Part shown: piece by piece, positions 24,287-35,100 of the stretch | How the letters are laid out: every line of letters starts with the position of its first letter | How positions within the stretch are numbered: position 1 is the first letter of the stretch | NCBI RefSeq assembly: GCF_000001735.4 | Contig: NC_003070.9 | Span: 930,001 to 994,000 of the forward strand | Source: Arabidopsis thaliana | Taxonomy: Eukaryota > Streptophyta > Magnoliopsida > Brassicales > Brassicaceae | DNA: 64,000 nt | Reading direction: 5' to 3' | Program-made: the position numbers and the translations under genes | The notes under the pieces: model-generated | Seen by the model: the letters and a program-made list of their open reading frames with translations, nothing else | Databases searched by the model: none | Told to the model about the DNA's origin: nothing

Positions 24287-24292
24287 TGCATG
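24287..24292. promoter_or_regulatory. RY motif (TGCATG) upstream of SOMNUS
   Basis: TGCATG, the RY core read on the minus strand as CATGCA, about 300 bases before the SOM ATG. A second CATGCA is at 23050-23055. RY motifs are bound by B3 factors such as ABI3, which is known to act on the SOM promoter during seed dormancy. The motif is seen; use of this copy is inferred. Confidence 0.5.
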
Positions 24293-24490
24293 AAACCTCT
24301 CTAAAACTCTTCTCTTATCTCGCCACGAACCCTCTCCCCATACCCTTCACACGACTCCTTCCACTTTTTAATCTCTTGTCTTCTTATTACATCTCATCAA
24401 AATTCTATTTAATGATAATAATCCAAAGCTAACAATATTTAAATATACGTTTTAACTTATTCTCATGTCTATATCTATACTCAATCCACA

Positions 24491-24500
24491 TATATATAAA
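24491..24500 (+). promoter_or_regulatory. TATA box of SOMNUS
   Basis: TATATATAAA about 90 bases upstream of the ATG at 24589, followed by an A/C-rich leader. Spacing is typical of an Arabidopsis core promoter with a leader of about 60 bases. Confidence 0.6.
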
Positions 24501-24588
24501 CCACAATATCCCATCTTTCATCTTACACAAATCCCTCAAAACCAAAACACATCACAAACAAAAAAAACAAGTTAGATATTATATCATC

Positions 24589-25770
24589 ATGGATGTCGTT
24601 TGTACGGAACATCAAATGAGGAAGCCAACGGTGGAGATTCCTCCGAGAAAGCTTCTTTTATCTTCCAAGAGTTTTCCTTCTGATTCTTCTTCCCCTCGCT
24701 CGCCGCGTAAACATAACTGGAACAAAAGCAACAAGATTACATCTGAACATGAAGAAGACAACGAAGACAACAACAGAGAGAATAAAGAGTACTGTTATGA
24801 TTCTGACTCTGATGATCCTTACGCAAGTGATCATTTCCGGATGTTCGAATTCAAGATCCGTCGTTGCACTCGTAGCCGAAGCCACGATTGGACTGATTGT
24901 CCTTTTGCTCATCCCGGTGAGAAAGCTCGCCGTCGTGACCCTCGTCGCTTTCAATACTCCGGTGAGGTTTGTCCCGAGTTTCGTCGTGGTGGTGATTGTA
25001 GCCGTGGAGATGATTGTGAGTTTGCTCATGGAGTCTTCGAGTGTTGGCTCCATCCTATTCGTTACCGTACTGAAGCTTGTAAAGACGGTAAACACTGTAA
25101 AAGGAAAGTCTGTTTCTTTGCTCATTCGCCACGTCAGCTTAGGGTTCTTCCTCCGGAGAACGTTTCCGGTGTCTCAGCGTCGCCTTCTCCTGCGGCGAAG
25201 AATCCATGTTGCTTGTTTTGTAGCAGCTCTCCCACGAGCACTCTTTTGGGTAATTTGTCTCATCTTTCTCGATCTCCGTCTCTGTCTCCACCTATGTCTC
25301 CGGCTAATAAAGCCGCTGCTTTTTCACGGTTGAGGAACCGCGCCGCTTCTGCCGTTTCCGCCGCTGCAGCCGCTGGTTCAATGAACTATAAAGACGTTTT
25401 GAGCGAGCTTGTGAATTCTTTGGATTCCATGAGCTTAGCGGAAGCGCTGCAGGCGAGTTCCTCGTCGCCCGTTACAACTCCGGTTTCCGCTGCGGCTGCC
25501 GCGTTTGCGTCGTCCTGCGGTCTGAGCAATCAGCGTCTCCATCTCCAGCAACAACAACCAAGTAGCCCTTTGCAATTTGCTCTTTCGCCTTCCACTCCAA
25601 GTTACCTAACTAACTCACCTCAGGCGAACTTCTTCAGTGATGATTTCACTCCTCGCCGGAGACAGATGAACGATTTCACGGCGATGACGGCCGTTAGGGA
25701 GAATACTAACATTGAGGATGGTTCTTGTGGTGACCCTGATCTAGGATGGGTCAATGATCTCTTGACTTGA
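24589..25770 (+). CDS. SOM: SOMNUS, RR-type tandem CCCH zinc-finger protein (AT1G03790)
   Basis: Intronless frame of 393 residues. The central arginine-rich region plus tandem CCCH fingers define the plant RR-TZF family: a degenerate leading motif ([17 protein letters not shown]), then a C-x8-C-x5-C-x3-H finger ([20 protein letters not shown]) and a C-x5-C-x4-C-x3-H finger ([16 protein letters not shown]). The N-terminus is Ser/Pro-rich and acidic; the C-terminal half is Ser/Ala/Pro-rich with a short Gln run and ends in [13 protein letters not shown] represses light-dependent seed germination downstream of PIL5/PIF1, altering ABA and gibberellin metabolism genes; family members shuttle between nucleus and RNA granules. 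All metal ligands of the two main fingers are present. The start ATG follows an A-rich leader. Confidence 0.95.
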   Translation: MDVVCTEHQMRKPTVEIPPRKLLLSSKSFPSDSSSPRSPRKHNWNKSNKITSEHEEDNEDNNRENKEYCYDSDSDDPYASDHFRMFEFKIRRCTRSRSHDWTDCPFAHPGEKARRRDPRRFQYSGEVCPEFRRGGDCSRGDDCEFAHGVFECWLHPIRYRTEACKDGKHCKRKVCFFAHSPRQLRVLPPENVSGVSASPSPAAKNPCCLFCSSSPTSTLLGNLSHLSRSPSLSPPMSPANKAAAFSRLRNRAASAVSAAAAAGSMNYKDVLSELVNSLDSMSLAEALQASSSSPVTTPVSAAAAAFASSCGLSNQRLHLQQQQPSSPLQFALSPSTPSYLTNSPQANFFSDDFTPRRRQMNDFTAMTAVRENTNIEDGSCGDPDLGWVNDLLT

Positions 25771-27260
25771 GGGATTGACGGTGGAGATTCGCCGGGAGGA
25801 GATCTGACTTGAGAATGTAAATTTCGGTGGAAGAATTTTAATCACATTCATGAATCATGGGAGAATAATCGGTTCGTAACGGTTTGGTCAATGCATGGAG
25901 AGATTGTTTGTTCAAATTTATTTTGAAGATTTTTTTTTTTAGCTAATTCAGAAGTGTCTTGTGTATTGTCGTTTATTTTTTAGAATTTTCTTTTTCTGAT
26001 GGGATTTTTACCAAATAATATGTTGAACTTGTAATATCTTGTGGACTCGGATTGTGCAATGTTTCACCAATTCTATAGATATTTTTCCCTTTTCATGTAT
26101 ACTTTGTTAAATCTTTAATAGATCAATTTGAACATTACAACCTCACAATTGAATATTGATATGTATATTGATCTTCTTTTTTGTTTTCGTCTTCGTCTGT
26201 TTTCATCATTGTGATATGTATATTGATTAACTGATGGTTTTTGTTTTATAGTTAATTTGTATTAAGCTTTTAAACGTATAAAATATCACTGGACGATTGA
26301 TCACATTGCGTTTTCGGTTTACGCTATTAAGTTTTATAAATGATATTAAGATATGCGTTTCTTGAAAATAAATGTTTCATCTCATCGTATACCCTGAAAC
26401 GTGTTATGTTTATGATTTAATTTTATGAATGTACCTATGCACAATTCTCGAATTATTCATCCCCCTCACCCTGAAATGTGTTATGTTTTGGTTATGCTGG
26501 TGCCTGGTAGACGAGAATACAGTTGTGTTAGTACCGTCTCCCTAAAGTTATATGTCACATCCTTTTTTGTATATAAAAAGGTGCGACAAGTTCTCCAATT
26601 GTTCTTCTTTGGACACCACACGAAAGCTAGTAGCTTTCATATGAGGCATGTGTATGTCATCGACAGATGTACATATCGAGACGTGTTGACTACATAATAT
26701 TATAATATATGAGCACATACATGCATGTATGGGATCTATGAACATATATACTCCTTTTGGTGGACTCTATACTCATTGCTATAAACAAAGTGATGAAACA
26801 TACATATTTCTGTTTATCAAGAGAATCTTGATTTTGGATCAGTTTGTTACTGGGGTATTAAATACAATCATTGTCACAGATGTTTTTCTTTCTCTCATTT
26901 GATATTTACCTTTGCTCTTATAAGTTATAACTAATTCAAGGAGCTAGTGTATATCACCGTAAAAGAGAGCGCGTGAGTAAAAAAGGTAAGTAGTGAGATA
27001 AGTTGTATTCCACGTGTCACTGTGGACGGCGAAAAACACACGTGCGACCCACCTGACACCAATACTTCTTTATCCCCCACGTCAACACGAAATCCATTGG
27101 CTAGGTTATGATACGATAATAGTTCAATTACCTTTTTTTAATACATAAAAAAATGTTTGTTTTGTCCTCCAAAAGCACGAATCAACCAATAGAAGTACAG
27201 ACAATCAGAAGAGCGACAAGATAACAAACTTATTCAAGGACAACAACATCAGATCAATCT
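25771..27260. other. Convergent gap between SOMNUS and ERF10
   Basis: About 1.5 kb into which both genes terminate. It contains AT-rich 3' UTR-like sequence, a 14-base palindrome ATACATGCATGTAT at 26717-26730, and two CACGTG G-boxes at 27011-27016 and 27039-27044. No coding frame of substance is seen. Bases 26425-26745 contain short open frames on both strands that lack coding character. Confidence 0.55.
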
Positions 27261-27998
27261 TTAGGGACTTGCGTTGAGGTCAAGATCCGGTTCCATTCGC
27301 AGCTTACAATCCACGGCGGAGGAAGTCTCAGGCTCTTCCACGGCGGTTTGAGGACCAATAGTCAACCCCATATCAATGGACTCAAACTGGTCAGGACAAA
27401 CTCGATCAAGCTCCTCTTTCAACGCAATAACTTCAGGCAGATCTAAGAAAAATCCAGCAACCGCTTCAGCCACCCCCGGAGATAACATGTCGTGACAATC
27501 CGATGGAAGTGTTCCATCACGCGCCGTTTCGGAAAGGGTGTTGTTCACCGGAGAAGCCAAAGCATTCCCATCGTCTCCAACGAGAGGGAGGTTGGCATTT
27601 CCATCACTCACCGTCTCGGAAAGGTTGTTGTTCACCGGCGTCGCCGAAGAAATCCCATAGTATCCGATTAGAGGGAAGTTAGTAGTAGCTTTCGATCCTC
27701 GAAACCTTATGGCAGCGGAGTCGTAGGCTCTGGCGGCTTCCTCCCCCGTGTTGAAGGACCCGAGCCAGACCCGTTTTTTCTTTACCGGATCACGGATCTC
27801 CGCAGCATATCTCCCCCATGGTCTCCTCCTTACACCCCTGTAACGCACTTCCTTACTCTTTTCTCCGCCGTCATTCACGGCCAGGGCCTTAGTTACATTC
27901 TTTCTCTTCTTTACGCCCTTGTCACTCACTTCCTTACTCTTTTCTCCGCCGTCTTTCACGGCCACGGCCGTAGTGACATTCTCTTTTTCTGTGGTCAT
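27261..27998 (-). CDS. ERF10: AP2/ERF repressor ERF10 (AT1G03800)
   Basis: Intronless minus-strand frame of 245 residues. One AP2/ERF domain starts at about residue 52 ([19 protein letters not shown]) and continues through [20 protein letters not shown] and [11 protein letters not shown]; the WAAEIRD-type DNA-contact positions appear as YAAEIRD. The C-terminus is an EAR repression motif (DLDLNASP), so it should recruit TOPLESS-type corepressors to GCC-box targets in the nucleus. The N-terminus contains a 27-residue tandem duplication and a second internal repeat follows the AP2 domain (see findings). Class II ERF (subgroup VIIIa) members are repressors in ethylene, ABA and stress responses. 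TATA-like sequence on the minus strand lies at about 28044-28050. Confidence 0.95.
   Translation of the reverse strand: MTTEKENVTTAVAVKDGGEKSKEVSDKGVKKRKNVTKALAVNDGGEKSKEVRYRGVRRRPWGRYAAEIRDPVKKKRVWLGSFNTGEEAARAYDSAAIRFRGSKATTNFPLIGYYGISSATPVNNNLSETVSDGNANLPLVGDDGNALASPVNNTLSETARDGTLPSDCHDMLSPGVAEAVAGFFLDLPEVIALKEELDRVCPDQFESIDMGLTIGPQTAVEEPETSSAVDCKLRMEPDLDLNASP
27846..27985 (-). repeat. In-frame 81-base tandem duplication in ERF10
   Basis: The block starting cacttccttactctt on the plus strand occurs at 27846 and again at 27927, an offset of 81 bases, or 27 codons. It encodes two copies of an element with the core DGGEKSKEV before the AP2 domain; the second copy leads directly into the domain. 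Confidence 0.85.
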
Positions 27999-28758
27999 AT
28001 TTTGGTTGGGGGAGAATAATTTAGATAAAGGACAAAACTATTGTTTTATAGAAGTGACGTAATCCCACAAAAGGACAAAGTGACAAAAATGTGGAAAGAA
28101 ATGTCCACGTGGATTGACTGACGCGCCGCCTTAAAGAGAAAACAGTTTTATGACGCCTTTTTATGTTTTAACCTAAACGTCCCCGTTCTTGCGTCTCGCA
28201 GTTTTGCGCCATTTGTTGCTTGGGCTTTAACAGGTTATTATCTTTGGGCTTTTTCATATTTTATCTGAGAATCTGATAAACAAGTACTTAGAAATTATCC
28301 ATGTCGAATATATACTTCGAGAAAGCTTGATGAATCTAAAATTGTATTCTTTGATACAAAAGTTATAATACATAAAAATTGAGTAGATGATACATTGCTA
28401 CATTATAACAAAATTTGATGATTTATTATTACTCCACAATCTGCTTAGACTAATATTGGATGTCAAAAAAAGAAAATTCGACTAATATTAAGCATAATAT
28501 GAAAATATAATGAGTTTAAGTTTCAAATTTTGAACGCGCCAATAAAATGTATACCGTTTTAAAAATCGCAAAAAATGAATTAGTGGTAATTTATAATCCA
28601 GTAATTTAGATAATAATCCAGAGTAAGATTTGTTTCTAATTTTCTCATTTAAATACCATTGTGAAGAATCTAAACCCTAATCTACCAGCGCGACTCTTCA
28701 TCACGTCAAAGTTGTCAATTATTTTGAAAAACCCTAAGGAGATTCAAATTACGACACT
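27999..28758. other. Divergent promoter between ERF10 and the OB-fold gene
   Basis: 760 bases shared by two divergent genes. On the OB-fold side two telo-boxes (AAACCCTAA) occur at 28672-28680 and 28729-28737, the latter within about 25 bases of the ATG, so probably in the leader. A G-box-like CCACGTGG is near 28107-28114 on the ERF10 side. No other gene is seen. Confidence 0.55.
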
Positions 28759-29609
28759 ATGTCGACGACGGCGAATACTAACGCGACGACTGCGCCGAAG
28801 CGTAAACCAGTGTTTGTGAAGGTGGATCAGCTCAAACCAGGAACCAGCGGCCATACTCTGATCGTCAAAGTCCTTGAATCGAATCCCGTTAAACCGGCGA
28901 TTCGTAAAAGTTCGTTGACGCAGCAGCCAATTTCATCTCCTCGTATCGCTGAGTGCCTAATTGGTGACGATACTGGATGCATTCTTTTCACCGCTCGCAA
29001 CGACCAAGGTAAGGATCTTAATTATTTACATATATAAGTTCTCTTGGTTAGGGTTTCGTAATCGTTTCTCTATCGTTTTCACTCGAAATTGCGTTCAATC
29101 TTTCCATAATTTCTCTGTTTCTAGGTTTATATATGCCTTGATTGGAATCTCTATGTTTGTGAAGATCTAAAACATTTATACTTCAGAGATTTTGATAAAG
29201 TTTAACTTTTTTTATAGATAATTTTGCTTATAGTTTAGTTTATTGATGAACAGAGTATATCTATTTATATATGTCTAAGCTTTGATTAGTGTTCAATATG
29301 TTCCACTTCATTAATCTCTAAGCTTTGATTAGTGTGTTTGTGTTTGACATTTATACAACTTCCTATTCAATATGTGAGAATATGTATGGTACTAATTAAT
29401 GATGTTCTTTTGGGGTTGCAAATGCAGTTGATCTAATGAAGACTGGAGCAACAGTTATACTGAGGAATGCGAAGATCGACTTGTTCAAGGACACTATGAG
29501 AATGGCTGTTGACAGATGGGGACGCATTGAAATAACCGGTCCTGTTTCGTTCGAGGTTAACCGGGCCAACAATCTCTCTCTGGTCGAGTATGAAGTAATT
29601 ACTGCTTAA
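28759..29609 (+). CDS. Small OB-fold nucleic-acid-binding protein (AT1G03810)
   Basis: Two exons, 28759-29008 and 29428-29609, joining in frame to 143 residues. After a Thr/Ala-rich start the protein has an OB-fold with VDQLKPGTSGHTLIVKVLES as first strand region, RIAECLIGDDTGCILFTARNDQ as the central barrel strands, and VILRNAKIDLFKDTMRMAVDRWGRIE toward the end. This pattern resembles the single-stranded-DNA-binding SOSS-B/hSSB-like OB-folds and the plant family typified by At4g28440. Likely a single-strand nucleic acid binder; partner and compartment are not visible from sequence. It has a telo-box-bearing leader, typical of genes active in dividing cells. The intron (419 bases) contains a 19-base direct repeat. 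Confidence 0.88.
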
Positions 29610-30007
29610 TGACTACAACCGGTGTCTGTCTCTACTTCTCTTCGTTATTATTTAATTTAAATTTTCAGAGAACTCTCTAGGTCACTGAGATTATATTCAG
29701 TTATGATTACTTTTGAGATTATGATGGTGTAGTTTTGGTCTTGCATAGTTCTCTTAAATTGGTATTATTGGTCTTTTGATTCTATTTTTAACACATACTC
29801 GTCGCTGGTATTAATCATGGTCATAAATTGAGATTAAGATAAACGTTAAAAAATTTTAGCATAAACATAATATAACTCACAGCTTTGATTTGTATAACTT
29901 AAAAGTGTTTTTACTTTCACTTTTCATAAAAGACAAGTAAATGGAGATTGCACAATATAATTAATTGCTCCAAAAAAGTGTTTTGTTTTCTCAAATACAA
30001 TTTCCTT
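29610..30007. other. Convergent gap between OB-fold gene and E6-like gene
   Basis: 398 bases of AT-rich sequence, probably the two 3' UTRs back to back. Nothing else is seen. Confidence 0.6.
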
Positions 30008-30676
30008 CTAAGGCTCATACTCTTCTTGACTACCCTCCAAGCTCTTGTAGTATTCCTCCATAGTTTCAAACTCGTTGGTATGATCATTTCCTCGAGCATT
30101 CTCATACCCGCGACTAGGGGTGTTTTCTGAATTCCTACCTCTTGTGTCGTAGAAATACTTACCGTTCTCCATAACCCTTGTGTCACTCATCCCCTGCTTC
30201 TCTTCTTCATTACCGTAACCTCTCCCATTGTCATTATAATTGTTAGTAGTGTAAGTGTATCCATTATTGTTGTTGTTGTTGTTGTACTTATCCTTTGGCT
30301 CATTGAGATCTTCCGAATCTTCAGATTCTTCTTCTTCCTCGAATGCCTCGGGTAACTTGGTATTCTTTTCTTCGTCAAATGTAGCCATCAATTTCTCAAA
30401 CTCTTCGTCTGTTGTAGTGGATGAACTTGGCCATGACTCTTTGGTTTGAGGAATCATACCGGAACCAGGCCCGAAAGACCCATTTCCGAGTCTTCCATTA
30501 GCTTGGGCTAGTCCGGGAGCTGGAGCTGGAGATAGAGCGACATCTTTGTTGTTAGGACGATCTATGTGAGTGAACTTGCTAAAGAAGAGCTTACCCTCTC
30601 TAGCTTCAACATTGTGGACGATGAAGCAAAAAACAGCAATGAAACAAAAAATGGGTTTCAGAGCAAAAGAAGCCAT
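30008..30676 (-). CDS. E6-like secreted protein (AT1G03820)
   Basis: Intronless minus-strand frame of 222 residues from the ATG at 30676 (MASFALKPIF). A hydrophobic signal peptide covers about residues 1-26 ending VEA, so the product is secreted to the wall. The mature part is acidic and low complexity: a Pro/Ala/Gly-rich segment, an acidic EEEEESEDSEDLNE stretch, an Asn run (encoded by repeated AAC at about 30270-30290), and the block GMSDTRVMENGKYFYD, which resembles the conserved motif of cotton fibre protein E6 and its relatives. It ends EEYEP. The E6 family is expressed in elongating cells and fibres, but its biochemical role is unknown. A TATA-like sequence is on the minus strand at about 30755-30762. 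Confidence 0.85.
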   Translation of the reverse strand: MASFALKPIFCFIAVFCFIVHNVEAREGKLFFSKFTHIDRPNNKDVALSPAPAPGLAQANGRLGNGSFGPGSGMIPQTKESWPSSSTTTDEEFEKLMATFDEEKNTKLPEAFEEEEESEDSEDLNEPKDKYNNNNNNNGYTYTTNNYNDNGRGYGNEEEKQGMSDTRVMENGKYFYDTRGRNSENTPSRGYENARGNDHTNEFETMEEYYKSLEGSQEEYEP

Positions 30677-32127
30677 CAATGAAGAGAGAATAATGTGAGA
30701 GAGTGAAAGATTTTAGGATTTGAGATGTGATTTTGGTGTGTGAGTGAGTTTATGTATAAATAGAATTAAGAAGTAGTTTTTTTTTTGGTATGATAAGTAA
30801 AGAAGTAGTTAAATGGCGAGCAAACATGCGAAGATTGAGGAGGGGACATTCGTCATTCGCGGCGAGTGATTTAAAATAAAATTTGAAAAGGTTATAAAGA
30901 ATTCATAAAGTGGGTCATACGAGGATATTTTGCATTTGTTAGTTTTATTTATATATGTTTTGGTCAAAAAAGAAAAGCACCCAAGAAAATAAATTACGAG
31001 TTATTATTTATTTACACATGCTTTTGACTTTATTCCACTGTTTGGTAGTTGAGTTAGTTGAAAAATGAAGATTAGAAATTTAGAATTAGATAATGTTTTG
31101 TGGTAGCAAAGCTGTTATAATGTTAAAAGGAAATATATTTTTAATAATAACTATACATAGATCTCTAAAATGCCATTTTAATGATTATCACAAGTTTTTA
31201 ATAGCCATGATTATCATATACAGTATTATATTATACTAGTAGATTTATGATATACTAGTAAATAATTTGATACAAAATTTATTTGAGTTTACACGTGTTT
31301 TAAGGTTTGAAGTGCAAGATTTTTTTATTTAGTATTTTGGTAAGAACAAAAGAAACTGATATAGACACAACATTAAAGAGAGAAAGCAATGACGATTAAG
31401 TAGGTCCAATTTGGAAATAAGAGAAAGAATAGGATAATTGGATAGTAGGACTTTTGGGCCAATGGGACGAGTCATGATGGTTCTCTCGACGATTGCTTAG
31501 TGTGGAGCTGAAGCTATCTCAGCTTTTGTCCCGTGATCGTCGGGAATTATTTATTACCATCTCTTTTTTAAGCTTGTCGTTGTCGGAGAAACATACTCGA
31601 TGCAATACCTCATTCTATAGCATATGTGGTTTTTACATTTTTCACACGAATCAAGTTTAAGTCTACATTTCTATAAAGTCACTAATTTTAACCAAGGACA
31701 AATCAGATATACAGTTTTAATACAAAAAGTATTTAAACATTTTTTAAATTTTGAATCAACATTTAATGTGAAAGGGATAACTATTATTTAGAACAACCAC
31801 ACATTGTTTTCTTATGATCCAAAAGTTTCACAAGCCCATGTACCAGTCCAGCCCATTTTCCAAATGACTAAGCAGTTAAAAACGTCATGACGCCGTCAAG
31901 TAACAGCTGTTGACTTTTAACAGTTCTTGACTTTTTTTCTAACAGACTCCCCTCCGACCTCCGTATCAATGCCAAACGCGGGTTCGACATTAAAAACCTT
32001 AATAACCTCATCAGTGAAAAAACTAAGCTTTTATCTTCTGCAATACCATTTTCATTTCGAAGCAGCAAAATTCACAGAAAGTTCCAAGAACGAGAAACTT
32101 GACCTTGTTTTATGTGTTATTACAACT
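30677..32127. other. Intergenic, E6-like promoter and GBP-like 3' flank
   Basis: About 1.45 kb of AT-rich sequence. It contains the E6-like promoter on the left and the 3' flank of the next minus-strand gene on the right. No coding or RNA gene is seen. Confidence 0.6.
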
Positions 32128-35100
32128 TCACTTTCGCAAAACGGTGCGTTCATAGAGCTGAACCAAATCTCTCTTTCTTGGATTCTTTAACCCGACCAAC
32201 TCAGCCCCAAACCCATGTTCTAGTATCTCAGTTCTCAGCTTCTTCATTGTGTATTTCGAATGCCCCGTGCCCGTGGAAGAAGACGTTGCTCCAGCTTCTG
32301 AGCTTGTGCATCTTCTCGGAGTCATTGTCCTAACTTTCCTGCTCTCTTGTGAAACTGAATCTTCTTCCGTCTCTTGAGCAAAATCTGAACCCGAACAGGT
32401 TACTGCTGCTTCTACCTTCAAACGCTTTACTCGCTGCATCGGTGTTGCTTCATCCCAAACCATAAAAGAGTCTTCTTTCTCCATCAAATTCTCTCGAATG
32501 TTTTTTGACTTCTCAGCGTTGATGATTCTCTGCCATTTAGTAACCTCTTCTTCATTTTGTTTCGCTCTTGTCTCCAGCGTTTCAGAAAGTTCCATCTTTT
32601 GCCTCTCCAGAGCCTCGATTTGTCCCTTAGCTCTGTCAATTTCGATGGTCTTTTCCTGCAACGACAGCTGGAGTTTCTTTTCGTTGCTTCGTGCGCTTTC
32701 CACTTCCATTTTCATCGAACTCACTAGTTCTTTGACCGTTGCAGCCTCACTTTCCGCATATTTAAGCTTCAAGCAGTCTCTTTCAAGTCCTTCAATTCGG
32801 CTCTTAGCTCGGTCGATTTCAATGCATTTATCCTCCAACAGCGTCTGGAGTTTGTTCTCATTCTTCCGGGATGCTTCCGCTTCCATTTTCATCGAATCCA
32901 CAAGTTTCTTAGATGCTGAAGCTTCACCTTCCCCACTATTGAGCGTGCAAACTTTTTCAAGCTCCTCGATACGGCTCTTAGCTCGGTCAATTTCAATGCA
33001 TCTCTCTACTAATGATGTCTGAAGTTTGTTCTCGTTGTCCCGGGCTGCTTCAGCTTCCAATTTCAAAGAATCCACAAGTTTCTTAGCTTCTAAAGCCTCA
33101 CTTTCCACATTTGTCAGCCTCAAAACGAGTTTTTCAAGTTCCTCCAAATGTATATGACACTTCTTGTCCAATTCATCTTTCTCTCGCTTTAACGTCTCTG
33201 TCTCAGTTTCAAGTAACTCAGATGCGGATTTCACAGATTCATATTTCTCATTCAGGAGCGACATTTGAAGCCTCACGTCTTTTGCTTCTGAAGAACATTC
33301 GTCCACCTTCAACGCACTTTTCTGCAATAAAGCATCAATTAAAAACGTGTTACAGTACGCAGACTCAGAGTAATGGAATTGCCAAGGTCTTTTCACCAAG
33401 ATTAATACAGCAAATAAACAAGAATCTTAAGAGATTATGAATGACTCAAATGTTTCAGAGAATCTCACCTTTAATTCCGCACGCGTAGAGGCCAATTGCT
33501 GCTCCAAAGTCGCAAGCTTTGCAGCTTTCTCTGTGATTATCTTCTCCTAACAGTAACCAAGAAGAGTCACAACTTAAATCAGTTTACTGTGAAGTCAGCC
33601 AAATGGTTAAGCTACTGCGTTCGAATATAAGCCCTAACCTTTTCATCCAAAACACGGGAGAACTCAGCTCTCAAGCCATCTTCTGTGGTTGAAGCTTGCT
33701 TTAACTTCTCCTCCATTGCCGCTATCTTCTCTGTAACAGCTTTTTGCTCACTAACAGTATTCTCGTACTTAATTTTCCAATCAATTAACTTATTACTGCA
33801 CCTAGTGATCGACGCATCTACCCCTACCCGAATGTTGCTCACACCATTCTCATCCAAAGTCCCCTCATACTTACGTTTCCACTCAGAAGCCTCAAGTCTT
33901 GTGGACCCCAGCACCTCCATAAGGTTCGAGTGTTCATCGTGAATTGATTTACACTTACTTTCCAGGTCATTAATCCGGTTTTTGAATTGATCTGAAAGCT
34001 TACATATATCATCAATGGCACTCTCGTAACGCTTCTGATATTCCTTGTTCATTTTCTCTCTACCTTCAAGCTGTTTCTTGAGCAAATTCATCGTGCTTTC
34101 CAAGGACTGCTGCTGCAGCTTGAGTTTGGAGTTCTCAGACATAAGTTCATCCATTTGATTCCCTCTGCGATGGACGAGAATGTCCTGTACACTGAAAATT
34201 AGAAACTGAGGCAGGTTAATCTTCCATGAAGGCCAAAAATATAAACATAAAATTTAATCTTTATTTTGTGGAAGTATAAAGGCATAATGAGAACCTCTCT
34301 CTCAAAAAGGAAGATAGTTTCTGCCACTTCATAGGACCGTTGATGGATGCTTCATACTCCGCAACTGCGGTATCAAGAGCCTGTTTCATACAGATTACAA
34401 CAATGTTTATAATGTAATGGCTAAGAGTTGCTCTGCATGAGGCTTTACTATGTCTACTATACTGTGATGGAAAAGTCAGTTTAAGACAGAAAAAAAAAAG
34501 CACCTTGATCATATCGCCTATATTAGCATCTTGTGAACAAGGCAAGGCCCATAATTTCTTGCCCATATCTTCTATGGCATTACAACATCTCGAATACGCC
34601 TCCACATTTGCCACTCGCTTGTGATCCTGAAAAAAAAAAAAACACTATTTAGCAAAATAGCCTCAAAAACGAGCTGGCATATTGGCAAAAAAGTATACAA
34701 AGATAAATAAAGGGGAGGGCGGGAGATAGAAAGATAACCTCCAACGCCTTTGCAAAGAAACTCCAAAGGTCTCTTTTGTATTTCTGTTTTACTTCGACGT
34801 TTCCAATGGAAGATTCACAAAACGCGGTCAGAGCTTCGACAACTGCCTTATTGTGTGCTTCTAACAGCATCGACTGCAGATGATCATGTGAATAATTCAT
34901 TTTATTAATGTATCTAAGTGATTTTTGAATGCTACACGAATTTAAACTTACTTCATCAGGAGTCTCTGAACGCTCCAAAGACGACATGTATACCTCAGTT
35001 GCTGTATCACGGGCCCTGCGACCTTCTAATTCCTCTACAGTCTGAAAATACAGAAGAATGATGCATAAGAATATGCTGAAAATAATATGAGAACGAAATA

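Larger units (their letters stand above)
21697..24588. other. Divergent region between TPX2 and SOMNUS
   Basis: About 2.9 kb. The TPX2 side holds the MSA-type elements and a 13-base direct repeat AACTGTGTCGTTT (21950-21962, 21984-21996). The middle is very AT-rich with a 20-base direct repeat copy at about 23389-23410 and 23448-23469. The SOM side contains RY motifs and a TATA box listed separately. No gene-like frame is seen; an 81-codon frame at 24187 is Arg/Leu low complexity and lies just upstream of the SOM TATA box. Confidence 0.55.

Noticed and set aside
24658-25333. Long alternative frames on both strands over SOMNUS
   Set aside because: These are shadows of a GC-rich coding exon; the SOM frame has the zinc fingers and a clear start.
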